Below, piece after piece: positions 15,555-24,216 of a stretch of 64,000 bases of DNA. The position numbers and the translations under genes are program-made. The stretch is from Stenotrophomonas rhizophila (GTDB taxonomy: Bacteria; Pseudomonadota; Gammaproteobacteria; Xanthomonadales; Xanthomonadaceae): NCBI RefSeq assembly GCF_000661955.1, contig NZ_CP007597.1, positions 2,894,984 to 2,958,983 of the forward strand. Reading direction: 5' to 3'. The notes beneath the pieces were generated by a model. The model saw nothing but the letters and a program-made list of their open reading frames with translations. It was not told the DNA's origin and searched no databases. Numbering within the stretch: the first letter of the stretch is position 1; every line of letters begins with the position of its first letter.

Positions 15555-16178
15555 TTACGCATTCTTTTTCGCACGCGCGGTTTCGCGGGCCAGGCGTTCG
15601 TCTTCACGCAGGCTCGGCCACGCGGCATGCAGGTACTGCAGGCCCGAGAACAGCGTAAGAATCGAGGCGATGGCCAGCGTCCAGTCGCCGATGTGGAACA
15701 CCTGCACGCCCATCCAGATGTCCTGCATCGGCGTATGCGGTGCCACCGAATACAGCAGGCACAACAGCGCCACCATCTGCGCGGTGGTCTTGATCTTGCC
15801 GATCAGGGCCACGCGCACCTTGGCGCGCTGGCCGATCTCGGCCATCCACTCGCGCAGTGCCGACACGGCGATCTCACGGCCGACGATCACCGCCGCCCAC
15901 ACCGCCATCCACGCGGTCGAATGGCCCTGCACGATCAGGAACAGCGCCACAGCCACCATCAGCTTGTCGGCCACCGGGTCCAGGAACGCGCCGAACGCGG
16001 ATGCCAGGTTGTAGCGGCGGGCGATCCAGCCATCCAGCCAATCGGTGATGGCGGCCAGGCCGAAGATCGCCGCGGAGGCGAAATTGGTCCATTTGTAGGG
16101 AAGGTAGAACACCAGTACCAGCACCGGGATCATCAGGATCCGCAGCAGGGTGAGCCAGGTGGGGAGGGTCAACTTCAT
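15555..16178 (-). CDS. pgsA: CDP-diacylglycerol-glycerol-3-phosphate 3-phosphatidyltransferase
   Basis: A 207-residue inner membrane enzyme that makes phosphatidylglycerol phosphate, the committed step to PG and cardiolipin. The CDP-alcohol phosphotransferase motif is complete: D46-xx-D49-G50-xx-A53-R54-x8-G63-xxx-D67-xxx-D71. The N-terminal LPTWLTLLRILMIP is also typical of PgsA. Several membrane helices follow. The length is near the usual 180-210. It is 9 bases downstream of uvrC on the same strand, the common uvrC-pgsA order of proteobacteria. Confidence 0.95.
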   Translation of the reverse strand: MKLTLPTWLTLLRILMIPVLVLVFYLPYKWTNFASAAIFGLAAITDWLDGWIARRYNLASAFGAFLDPVADKLMVAVALFLIVQGHSTAWMAVWAAVIVGREIAVSALREWMAEIGQRAKVRVALIGKIKTTAQMVALLCLLYSVAPHTPMQDIWMGVQVFHIGDWTLAIASILTLFSGLQYLHAAWPSLREDERLARETARAKKNA

Positions 16179-16187
16179 CGCATCTCT

Positions 16188-18035
16188 CTACTCGCCCGCC
16201 GCGTCGGGCGCGGGCAGTCCATGAAGGTTAGCGTAGATGCGTGCAGCGAGGGCGTCATTGATGCCCTCGACTTTCGCGATTTCGGCTTCGCCGGCCGCTT
16301 TCAGGCCGACCAGGCCGCCGAAATGCTTGAGCAGGCTGGCGCGGCGGCGCGGGCCGATGCCGGCGATATCCTCCAGCTTGCTGGTCATGCGGGCCTTCTG
16401 GCGGCGCCCGCGGTGGCCGGTGATGGCGAAACGGTGGGCTTCGTCACGCACCTGCTGGATGAACTGCAGGGCCGGCGAGGCCGCCCCGGGGCGCAGCTCG
16501 CGGCCATCGGGCAGCACCAGGGCCTCGTGCCCTGCCCGGCGCTCCACGCCCTTGGCCACGCCCACCAGCATCACCCCTTCCACGCCCAGGTCGGCCAGCG
16601 CCGCCTGGGCCTGGCCGAGCTGGCCTGCGCCACCGTCGATCAGCAGCAGGTCCGGCAGCACGCCGTCTTCTTCCACCGCACGGCGGAAGCGCCGCTCGAT
16701 CGCCTGGCGCATGGCCGCGTAGTCATCGCCCGGCTCGATGCCGCTGATGTTGAAGCGGCGGTACTGGCTGCGTACCGGGCCGGCGGCATCGAACACCACG
16801 CACGAGGCCACGGTGGCTTCGCCCATGGTGTGGCTGATATCGAAGCACTCCACCCGCTTGACCTGCTCGGCCAGGCCCAGCATCTGCCGCAGGTCTTCGC
16901 TGCGCGCATGCTGGGCACTGCGGCTGCTCAGTTCGCTGACCAGGGTGATCTGCGCATTGCGGCTGGCCAGTTCGACATAGCCGGCGCGCTCGCCACGTAC
17001 GTTCCACTTCAACTGCACCTTGACCTCGGCCGAGGCCGAGAGCGCGGACTCGATCAGGCTGGCGTCGGGAATTTCGCGGTCCAGCAGGATCTCGCGGGGC
17101 GGTGAGTGTTCGGCGTAATACTGCGACACGAACGCCGCCAGGATTTCTTCGGCGCTCTCCTCGCCGTTGGTCCGCGGGTAGAACGGGCGCGTGCCCAGGT
17201 TGCGGCCGTCACGGAAGGCCAGCAGCATCACGCAGGCGTTGGCGCCGCGGGTGGCGCAGGCCAGCACGTCCAGATCAGCGGCGCGGCCGTCCACGTACTG
17301 GCGGGTCTGCATGCTGCGCAATGCGGTGACCAGGTCGCGCAGCCGGGCCGCCTGCTCGAACTCCAGCGCGTCGCTGGCCGCCTGCATCTGGGTACCCAGT
17401 TCGCGCGCGAGCAGGTCGCTCTTTCCCTCCAGGAACATCGAGGCACGACGTACCGATTCGGCATAGTCCGTCGTGCTGACCAGGTCCACGCAGGGGGCGC
17501 TGCAGCGGCCGATCTGGTACTGCAGGCACGGCCGCGAGCGGTTGCGGAACACGCTGTCCTCGCAGCTGCGCAGCTTGAACAGCTTGTGCATGAGGTTGAG
17601 CGTGTCGCGTACGGCGGTCACGCCTGGATACGGGCCGTAGTACCGGCCCGGCACCGCGCGCGGCCCGCGATGCAGCGCGATGCGCGGCCAGTCTTCGCGG
17701 GTGAGCAGGACGTGCGGGTAGGTCTTGTCGTCGCGCAGGGACACGTTGTAGCGCGGCGACAGCGACTTGATCAGCTGGTTTTCCAGCAGCAGCGCTTCAG
17801 CCTCCGAGCGGGTCACGGTCACGTCCATGCGCGCAACCTGCGACAGCATCGACATGATCCGGGTGGTCTTGGGCGTGCCGTTGAAGTAGCTGCCCACCCG
17901 GTTGCGCAGCGCGCGTGCCTTGCCGACATACAGCAGGCTGTCGTCGGCGGCATACATGCGGTAAACGCCGGGCGCGGTACTCAGGTGGGCCGCGAATGCC
18001 TTGCCATCGAAGGCGGGTGCGGTGGAAACAGTCAT
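16188..18035 (-). CDS. uvrC: Excinuclease ABC subunit C
   Basis: A 615-residue nuclease of nucleotide excision repair that makes both incisions with UvrB. The N-terminal GIY-YIG domain is visible at residues about 18-100 (GVYRMYAADDSLLYVGKARALRNRV), followed by a Cys-rich stretch (RPCLQYQIGRCSAPC), the UVR domain that binds UvrB (residues about 210-245), the RNase H-like domain (ECFDISHTMG, LLIDGGAGQL) and C-terminal helix-hairpin-helix repeats (DIAGIGPRRRASLLKHFGG). The start at 18035 overlaps the upstream thioredoxin/NHL gene's stop (ATGA), so the two are translationally coupled. uvrB is elsewhere in the window. Confidence 0.97.
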   Translation of the reverse strand: MTVSTAPAFDGKAFAAHLSTAPGVYRMYAADDSLLYVGKARALRNRVGSYFNGTPKTTRIMSMLSQVARMDVTVTRSEAEALLLENQLIKSLSPRYNVSLRDDKTYPHVLLTREDWPRIALHRGPRAVPGRYYGPYPGVTAVRDTLNLMHKLFKLRSCEDSVFRNRSRPCLQYQIGRCSAPCVDLVSTTDYAESVRRASMFLEGKSDLLARELGTQMQAASDALEFEQAARLRDLVTALRSMQTRQYVDGRAADLDVLACATRGANACVMLLAFRDGRNLGTRPFYPRTNGEESAEEILAAFVSQYYAEHSPPREILLDREIPDASLIESALSASAEVKVQLKWNVRGERAGYVELASRNAQITLVSELSSRSAQHARSEDLRQMLGLAEQVKRVECFDISHTMGEATVASCVVFDAAGPVRSQYRRFNISGIEPGDDYAAMRQAIERRFRRAVEEDGVLPDLLLIDGGAGQLGQAQAALADLGVEGVMLVGVAKGVERRAGHEALVLPDGRELRPGAASPALQFIQQVRDEAHRFAITGHRGRRQKARMTSKLEDIAGIGPRRRASLLKHFGGLVGLKAAGEAEIAKVEGINDALAARIYANLHGLPAPDAAGE

Positions 18036-19447
18036 TCGCTGATCGGGACTTCGCTCAATACGCCACTGACGGGGTCGAAACGCAGCACGGCATGGGCGTC
18101 GGTCTCGGCGATCCACACCGCCCCGCCACCCAGCGCCAGCCCGGCCGGGCCGTGCAGACGACGCGGCAGTTCCAGCGTGCTCAGTTCACCGCCGCCCAGG
18201 CGCAGCGTGCGCAGGCGGCCATTGCCGGCATCGGCGATCCACAGCAACGGCGCATCCGGACTGAGCGCGATGGCCTGCGGATGCTGCAACTGGGCGATCG
18301 TGCGCGGGCCATCCTGCTCGCCGAACGACCACAGGCCCTGCCCGACCAGCGTCTGCACCAGGTCGCCGCGCAGCTGCATGGCACGGATCGAGGACCCCAG
18401 CGCATCGCAGACGTACAGCACCTGCTGCACGGCCGCCAGCGATGTCGGCTGTGCGAACGCGGCCAGGTGGCCGCTGCCGTCGCGCTCGTCGATGGCGCCC
18501 GAGCCGGCGCGCCAGTGCAGGCTGCGCTGGCCCAGGTGGTAGGTCCAGATGCGGTTGTCGCCGGCCATGGCGATGTGGATCTGGTTGTCGGCCACCGCCA
18601 GCCCCTGCGGGTGGTTGAGCGCGGTCTGGCGTGGCTGCGCCACCGGCCCCTCGATCGGCTCGCCCGGGCGGCCGGTGCCGCACAGCGTGTCGACCTGGCC
18701 GGTCAGCAGGTGGATGCGGCGCAGGGCATGGTTGCCGGTGTCGGCCACGTACAGCGACTCGCGCTCCAGGGCCAGGCCCTGGGGACGGTTGAAGGCGGCC
18801 TCGGCCGGCCCGCCGTCCATGAAATCGGCGGTGCCCAGCCCGAACTGGCGCAGCACACGCCCGCCGTGGCTGCATTCCAGCACGCGGTGGTGGCCGCTGT
18901 CGGCGATGTACAGGCGCTCGGTGGTGGCCACCAGCCCGGTCGGGAAGGACAGCGGCAGGCGCGGCTCGGGGTTCAGTTCGCGTACCAGCGCCATGTCACC
19001 GTCGACCGGTCGGGCGCCGCCCTCGCACAGCGCGTTGAGCGCGCGTTCCAACTCGCCGCCGAACCCGACCAGGCGATCACGCTCGCGTCCCTGCGCATCC
19101 AGCAGGACCAGCGTCGGCCAGGCCGTCACGCCGAAGCGACGCCAGCCATCCCAGTCCGCGTCGAGCAGCGCCGGGCCACTCAGGCCCTGCCGGCGCAGCA
19201 GCTTGAGCGCCTGCGCGGGGTCGCGTTCGCAGTCGAAGCGAGGCACCTGCAGGATCAGCAGCTGCAGCTTGCCCGGGTTGCGCGACTGCCATTGCGCCAA
19301 CTCGGCCAACCGCTGCGCGCACCACACCGAGGCGGCGTTGACGAAGGCCAGCACCACCGGCCGCCCACGCAGTTCGGTGAGGGTGGTGGGCGTGGCGTTG
19401 AGCCACGTGGCGAATTCGGGCAAGTCCTGGACGGGCTGTACGTTCAT
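18032..19447 (-). CDS. Thioredoxin-like/NHL-repeat protein (NHLRC2-like)
   Basis: A 471-residue protein in two parts. Residues about 1-150 look like a TlpA/AhpC-type thioredoxin fold (RGRPVVLAFVNAASVWC ... GVTAWPTLVLLDAQGRERDRLVG), and residues about 160-471 form NHL beta-propeller blades, with repeated FPTGLV, RPQGLALERESLYVADTGNHALRRI, HPQGLAVADN, HPQAIAL and GPAGLAL motifs. This architecture matches NHLRC2. The redox motif is incomplete: the sequence reads WCAQR, so only one Cys is left. No signal peptide, so cytoplasmic. It is coupled to uvrC (ATGA overlap). Function in bacteria is not settled. Confidence 0.8.
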   Translation of the reverse strand: MNVQPVQDLPEFATWLNATPTTLTELRGRPVVLAFVNAASVWCAQRLAELAQWQSRNPGKLQLLILQVPRFDCERDPAQALKLLRRQGLSGPALLDADWDGWRRFGVTAWPTLVLLDAQGRERDRLVGFGGELERALNALCEGGARPVDGDMALVRELNPEPRLPLSFPTGLVATTERLYIADSGHHRVLECSHGGRVLRQFGLGTADFMDGGPAEAAFNRPQGLALERESLYVADTGNHALRRIHLLTGQVDTLCGTGRPGEPIEGPVAQPRQTALNHPQGLAVADNQIHIAMAGDNRIWTYHLGQRSLHWRAGSGAIDERDGSGHLAAFAQPTSLAAVQQVLYVCDALGSSIRAMQLRGDLVQTLVGQGLWSFGEQDGPRTIAQLQHPQAIALSPDAPLLWIADAGNGRLRTLRLGGGELSTLELPRRLHGPAGLALGGGAVWIAETDAHAVLRFDPVSGVLSEVPISE

Positions 19448-19525
19448 GCCCCGATTATGCCGGAGTCGGCGTCACGCAATCGTCGTGCCGCGTCAATCCG
19501 ACGGCGGCCCGCACACGCCGGCCGG

Positions 19526-20299
19526 TCAGCCCTGCGCCGCCAGCCAGGCTTCGGCCCGGGCCAGGTCTTCCGGGGTGTCGATCCCCGGCGGGAACTCGGC
19601 CGGGGTCAGCGCCACGCTGATGCGATGGCCCGCTTCCAGCGCGCGCAGCTGCTCCAGCGACTCCAGCTGCTCCAGAGTGCCCGGCGGCAACGCTGCGAAT
19701 TGGCGCAGGAAGCCGGCACGATAGCCGTAGATGCCGATGTGACGCAGCCAGTGCGGCCCCGCCAGGGTGTCGCGGGAGCGCGCGAAGGCGTCGCGATGCC
19801 ACGGAATCGGTGCGCGGCTGAAGTACAGCGCATCCAGGTTCTGCCGGCGCACCACCTTGACCGCGTTGGGGTCGAACAGCGTCTCAGCGTCTTCCACCGG
19901 GGTGGCCAGGGTGGACATCTCCGCCCCGCTGTAGACCAGCGCTTCGGCCACCGCGCGAATGCCTTCGGCCGGGGCGAACGGCTCGTCCCCCTGCAGGTTC
20001 ACCACTACCGTGTCGTCGCTCCAACCGGCCTGTACGGCACATTCGGCCAGGCGGTCGGTACCGGAGGCGTGGTCGGCCGAGGTCATCGCCACGCGTACGC
20101 TGGACAGGCCCTGCAGCGCATCGGCAATGCGGGCGTCGTCGGTGGCCACCCACACCTCGCGCGCACCGGCCAGCAGCGCACGCTCGGCCACGCGCAGCAC
20201 CAGCGGCTGGCCACCCAACAGGCGCAGCGGTTTGCCGGGCAGGCGCGAGGCCGCGTAACGGGCCGGAATGGCGACAACGAAATCGAGGGGCTGGCTCAT
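19526..20299 (-). CDS. kdsB: 3-deoxy-manno-octulosonate cytidylyltransferase
   Basis: A 257-residue cytoplasmic enzyme that makes CMP-Kdo for lipopolysaccharide inner core. The nucleotide-binding start ([18 protein letters not shown]), the ATDDARI motif, [13 protein letters not shown] and [12 protein letters not shown] are all conserved features. The ATG at 20299 gives the usual N-terminus; an in-frame codon four residues upstream is disregarded. It follows lpxK by 49 bases on the same strand, in the lipid A/Kdo operon msbA-lpxK-kdsB. Confidence 0.95.
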   Translation of the reverse strand: MSQPLDFVVAIPARYAASRLPGKPLRLLGGQPLVLRVAERALLAGAREVWVATDDARIADALQGLSSVRVAMTSADHASGTDRLAECAVQAGWSDDTVVVNLQGDEPFAPAEGIRAVAEALVYSGAEMSTLATPVEDAETLFDPNAVKVVRRQNLDALYFSRAPIPWHRDAFARSRDTLAGPHWLRHIGIYGYRAGFLRQFAALPPGTLEQLESLEQLRALEAGHRISVALTPAEFPPGIDTPEDLARAEAWLAAQG

Positions 20300-20348
20300 G
20301 TGCGGACTCACGAAAATGTCAGGGGACTCGAGACGACGGGCACCACGC

Positions 20349-21371
20349 TCAGCGCTTGCCCAGCTTGTCGACGCGGTCGAGCAGGTTCACCCAGAACGCG
20401 GCGGGCAGGTCGGCCGCCAGCGGCACGGCGAAATGCCACTCGTTGGCAAACACCTTGCACTTCACCGCATCTTTCTCGGTCATCAATACGGGCAGTTCGC
20501 TGCCAAACCGCAGGTCGGCGGCCTGGTAGGCGTGATGATCGGGGAACGCGTGCGGCACCACGCCGATGCCCTGCGCGCGCAGCATGTCGAAAAAGCGCTG
20601 CGGGTGCGCAATGCCGGCCACCGCATGCACGCGCTGGCCACGGAAATGTGCCAGCGTGCGCGGGCGACCTCCGCTGAGCGGTTGGGCACTGTCGATATGC
20701 AACTGCATCGGCCATTCGCCGAAGCCGCACGCCGGTTGCGCGCCAACGCCATCACTGGCCTGGCCCATGTTGACCACACGGAAATCGCAGTCGTTGGCGC
20801 GGCTGACCGGCTCGCGCAATGGGCCGGCGGGGATCATCCGCCCGTTGCCGTAGCGACGCTGCGCGTCGACCACTTCGATCTCGATATCGCGGGCCAGCCG
20901 GTAATGCTGCAGGCCGTCGTCGCAGACGATGATGTCGCAGCCGGCCTCGACCAGCGCCTTGCCGGCGGCCAGGCGATCGGCATCCACGCGGACCGGCACG
21001 CCGGTCTTCCACGCGATCAGCACCGGTTCGTCGCCGCCGATGGCGGTGGACGTGGTGGCCTCCACCCAGCGCGCCGTGCCCGGCTCGTCGCGGCCGTAAC
21101 CGCGACTGGCCACGCCGGGCTTCCAGCCGGCGTCACGCAGGCGCTTGACCAGCGCGATGGTCAGCGGGGTCTTGCCGGTGCCACCGGCCGTGACATTGCC
21201 CACCACCACCACCGGCACCGGCAGCGCGTGGCGTTTCAGCCAGCCCCGCCGATACAGCAGCCTGCGCAGCGCAATGGCGCCGCCGTACAACGGCGCAAGC
21301 AGCCGCGCCGGCAACGGAATGGCGCTGCCGTCATACCAGTACGACGGCGTGCGGGTGCCCTTGGCCGCCAT
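20349..21371 (-). CDS. lpxK: Tetraacyldisaccharide 4'-kinase
   Basis: A 340-residue, membrane-associated P-loop kinase that phosphorylates the 4' position of the lipid A precursor. The N-terminal segment [23 protein letters not shown] and the P-loop [12 protein letters not shown] at about residues 58-69 are typical, as are GVASRGYGR and the DDGLQHYRL motif with the catalytic-type Asp-Asp-Gly. Its start overlaps the msbA stop by one base (TGATG), which suggests coupled translation. Confidence 0.96.
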   Translation of the reverse strand: MAAKGTRTPSYWYDGSAIPLPARLLAPLYGGAIALRRLLYRRGWLKRHALPVPVVVVGNVTAGGTGKTPLTIALVKRLRDAGWKPGVASRGYGRDEPGTARWVEATTSTAIGGDEPVLIAWKTGVPVRVDADRLAAGKALVEAGCDIIVCDDGLQHYRLARDIEIEVVDAQRRYGNGRMIPAGPLREPVSRANDCDFRVVNMGQASDGVGAQPACGFGEWPMQLHIDSAQPLSGGRPRTLAHFRGQRVHAVAGIAHPQRFFDMLRAQGIGVVPHAFPDHHAYQAADLRFGSELPVLMTEKDAVKCKVFANEWHFAVPLAADLPAAFWVNLLDRVDKLGKR

Positions 21372-23119
21372 CAGGCCTGCCTTTCGCGGAACTGCATCTT
21401 GTGCAGGTGCTCATACAGCCCGCCGAGGGCCAGCAGCTCCTGGTGGGTGCCGCGTTCGACGATGCGACCGTGGTCCATGACCAGCACCTGGTCGGCGTGT
21501 TCGATGGTGGACAGGCGGTGTGCGATCACCAGCGTGGTGCGCTCGGGCATCAGGCGCTGCAACGCGTCCTGGACCAGGCGTTCGGATTCGTTGTCGAGTG
21601 CGGCGGTGGCTTCGTCCAGGATCAGGATCGGTGCATCGCGCAGGATCGCGCGTGCGATCGCCAGGCGCTGGCGCTGGCCGCCGGACAGCAGCGCGCCGTT
21701 TTCGCCCACCGGCGTCTGCAGCTGTTGCGGCATGCGCTCGATGAACTCCCAGGCATTGGCCGCTTCGGCGGCGGCGCGGATCTGCTCTTCGCTGGCGTCC
21801 ATGCCGTAGGCGATGTTGGCGCCCACGCTGTCGTCGAACAGCATCACCTTCTGCCCCACCATCGCCACCTGGCGGCGCAGGTCGGCCAGCGGGTAGTCTT
21901 CCAGCGAAACGCCGTCCAGGGTGATGCGGCCCCCGTTGGGTTCGTAGAAGCGCGGCACCAGCCGGATCAGGCTGGTCTTGCCGCTGCCGGAACGGCCGAC
22001 GATCGCGGTGACCGTGCCGGGCTTGGCGACAAAGCTGATGTCATCCAGGGCGATGCCGGTGTCTTCACGGTAGCGCAGCATCACGTGCTCGAAGGCAAGC
22101 TCGCCCCGCGCACGGCCGATCTTCTGGATGCCCTCGTCACGCTCGACCGGCAGGTCGAGGATGCCGAACAGGCGCTCGGCGGCAGCCACGCCACGCGAGA
22201 TCGAGGTCTGCACGCTGGTCAACCGGCGCAGCGAGGGAATGATGGCCATCATCGAGGTCATCAGGCCCATGAACTGGCCTGCGTTGAGCTTGCCGGCCAG
22301 GGCTTCGCGGGTGGACACCCACACGATCACCGCCAGCGCCAGCGCGGCCAGGAACTGCACCGTGCTGGACGCCAGTGCACGGGTGGTCTCCACCTTCATG
22401 TTGAGGCCGAGCATGCGGTTGGCCAGGCGGGCATAGCGCGAGATTTCATGCGCCTGGGTGCCATGCACCTTCACTTCCTGCTGCGCGGCCAGCGACTGCT
22501 CGGCGGTCTGCGCCATGCTGCCCATGCCGTCCTGGATGCCACGGCTGATGCGGCGGTAGCGCTTGCCCACGAACGACACGATCACGCCGATCAGCGGCAC
22601 CACCACCAGCATCGCCACGGTGACCTTGACGCTCATCTGCAGCATCACCACCAGCATCGCGATGATGGTCAGGGTGTCGGCCACCAGTGTCTTGAGCGCG
22701 TCGGCGCTGGCCTGGGTGACCTGTTCGGTGTCGTAGTTGAGGCGGCTGACCATCACCGGCGTCGCCTCGCTGTCAAAGTGCGAGGACGGCAGGTGCAGGT
22801 ACTTTTCCAGCACCTGTTCGCGCAGATCACGCACCACGCTGCGACCGGTGCGGGCCAGCGCGTAGTCGCTGACCAGCGTGGCCAGGCTGCGCATCATGAA
22901 CAGGCCGAGGATGGTCAGCGGCAGGATCACCGCCATGCGCGGCTCGGGGTTGACGAAGCCGCGGTTGACCAGCGGCTCCATCAGCTTGGTGAAGTGGTAG
23001 CCGGCAAGCGCTTCGACGACCATGGCGATCACCGCGGCCACCATGAAGGTCCAGTAGGCGCGGGTATAGCCGAGCAGGCGCTTGTAGATCGGCCAGATCG
23101 GGGCGTGTTGTTTACTCAT
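21371..23119 (-). CDS. msbA: Lipid A export ABC transporter MsbA
   Basis: A 582-residue half-transporter that flips lipid A-core across the inner membrane. The N-terminal half has six membrane helices. The ATPase half shows Walker A (GRSGSGKT), the ABC signature [16 protein letters not shown], Walker B ([12 protein letters not shown]) and the switch histidine (IAHRLST). Its start overlaps the exbD stop (ATGA), and its stop overlaps the lpxK start, so exbB-exbD-msbA-lpxK are translated as a coupled set. Confidence 0.95.
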   Translation of the reverse strand: MSKQHAPIWPIYKRLLGYTRAYWTFMVAAVIAMVVEALAGYHFTKLMEPLVNRGFVNPEPRMAVILPLTILGLFMMRSLATLVSDYALARTGRSVVRDLREQVLEKYLHLPSSHFDSEATPVMVSRLNYDTEQVTQASADALKTLVADTLTIIAMLVVMLQMSVKVTVAMLVVVPLIGVIVSFVGKRYRRISRGIQDGMGSMAQTAEQSLAAQQEVKVHGTQAHEISRYARLANRMLGLNMKVETTRALASSTVQFLAALALAVIVWVSTREALAGKLNAGQFMGLMTSMMAIIPSLRRLTSVQTSISRGVAAAERLFGILDLPVERDEGIQKIGRARGELAFEHVMLRYREDTGIALDDISFVAKPGTVTAIVGRSGSGKTSLIRLVPRFYEPNGGRITLDGVSLEDYPLADLRRQVAMVGQKVMLFDDSVGANIAYGMDASEEQIRAAAEAANAWEFIERMPQQLQTPVGENGALLSGGQRQRLAIARAILRDAPILILDEATAALDNESERLVQDALQRLMPERTTLVIAHRLSTIEHADQVLVMDHGRIVERGTHQELLALGGLYEHLHKMQFRERQA

Positions 23120-23538
23120 GGATGCACCTCCGGCGCAGTAGCGATGGCGATGCGGCGGAAGCCGAGCTGGCCCAGGGCATCCTGGGCAGTGACAACGGCC
23201 TGGTAAGGCGTGCGCGCATCGGCGCGCAGCAGCACGGTCTGTTCACGGTCGCTGCCAGCCACCGCGGCGATGGTCTGTTTGACCGCCTCCACGTCGGTAC
23301 GCAGCACTTCCTGGTCGTTGATGAAGTAGCGCCCTTCGGCGTTGACCAGCACGCTGAGCGAACGCGGCGGCTCGCTGTTGTCCTGCTGGCTGGCGGTCGG
23401 CAGCTGCAGCTGCAGGGTCGAGCGCGCGTCGAAGGTGGTGGTGACCACGAAGAAGATGATCAGCACGAGGATCACGTCGATCAGCGGTACCAGATCGATA
23501 TGCGGCTCGTCCTGGACCCGGTCATTGCGAATACGCAT
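23116..23538 (-). CDS. exbD: ExbD/TolR-family proton channel subunit
   Basis: A 140-residue inner membrane protein. A single helix carries the proton-relay aspartate in IDLVPLIDVILVLIIFFVVTTTF near residue 21, and the periplasmic part has the ExbD/TolR fold. With ExbB it would couple the proton gradient to a partner such as TonB. No tonB gene is near; the gene lies between exbB and msbA. It follows exbB by three bases. It could also be a TolR paralogue, but the operon context is of the ExbBD-MsbA type. Confidence 0.85.
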   Translation of the reverse strand: MRIRNDRVQDEPHIDLVPLIDVILVLIIFFVVTTTFDARSTLQLQLPTASQQDNSEPPRSLSVLVNAEGRYFINDQEVLRTDVEAVKQTIAAVAGSDREQTVLLRADARTPYQAVVTAQDALGQLGFRRIAIATAPEVHP

Positions 23539-23541
23539 CCG

Positions 23542-24213
23542 TCAGCCCTTGGCCGTAACGGGTGCGGCCGGCGCGGCGCTCTGCGCACGGGCGCCGGTGT
23601 TCATCACCCCGGGGCGACCGTCCAGCGCATCCAGCAGCGCGCTGGCTTCCTGCTCCATCTCGATCACGTAACCGCCGATGCGGCCCTTGAAGTAGCGATG
23701 GAACATCAGCGCCGGAATCGCCACGATCATGCCGGTGGCGGTGCACACCAGCGCCTTGCCGATACCGCCGGCCAGCTGGTTCACGTCGCCCACGCCGTGG
23801 TCGAGGATGCCCAGGAACATCTGGATCATGCCCACCACGGTGCCCAGCAGGCCCAGCAGCGGGCCGGCCGAGGCGATCGTGCCCAGGGCGTTCAGGAAAC
23901 GCTCCATGCGGTGCACCAGGTGCCGACCGGCATCCTCGATGCGCTCGCGGATCTGGTCGCGCGGGCGGTTGCGCGCTTCCAGCGCCACGGCCAGCAGCGC
24001 ACCCAGCGGCGAGTTGGCGCGCAGCGACTGGATGTGGCTGGGGTCGAGCTTGCCGCGCGCGGCCCAGTTGCGCACTTCCTGGCCCAGCCCGGGGGGCAGG
24101 ACCTCGTTACGCCGCAAGGTCCAGAAACGCTCCAGGACAATTGCCAAAGCCAGTACGCCCAACAGCAGCAGCGGCACCATCGGCCAGCCACCGGCCTTGA
24201 CCAGTTCCCACAC
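23542..24213 (-). CDS. exbB: MotA/TolQ/ExbB-family proton channel
   Basis: A 223-residue inner membrane protein with three helices: about 10-30 (GWPMVPLLLLGVLALAIVLERFW), 110-140 (IASAGPLLGLLGTVVGMIQMF) and 155-175 (IGKALVCTATGMIVAIPALM). The LLGLLGTVVGMI and ALxxTATGMxVAIPA motifs are diagnostic of the family. It begins with GTG at 24213, which has a strong GGAGGG site about ten bases upstream and no in-frame ATG in front. It follows comEC after three bases. Confidence 0.88.
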   Translation of the reverse strand: MWELVKAGGWPMVPLLLLGVLALAIVLERFWTLRRNEVLPPGLGQEVRNWAARGKLDPSHIQSLRANSPLGALLAVALEARNRPRDQIRERIEDAGRHLVHRMERFLNALGTIASAGPLLGLLGTVVGMIQMFLGILDHGVGDVNQLAGGIGKALVCTATGMIVAIPALMFHRYFKGRIGGYVIEMEQEASALLDALDGRPGVMNTGARAQSAAPAAPVTAKG

Positions 24214-24216
24214 GTT

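Noticed and set aside
15555..15560. Co-transcription of tRNA-Gly copy 3 with pgsA as the only source of the tRNA
   Set aside because: A good separate promoter (TTGACA-16-TAGAAT) lies between them, so read-through is not needed.
15534..20677. Long open frames on the plus strand opposite pgsA, uvrC, the NHL gene and kdsB (one over 900 codons)
   Set aside because: They are His/Gln/Arg-rich antisense shadows of well-recognised minus-strand genes, a usual effect of high GC content.
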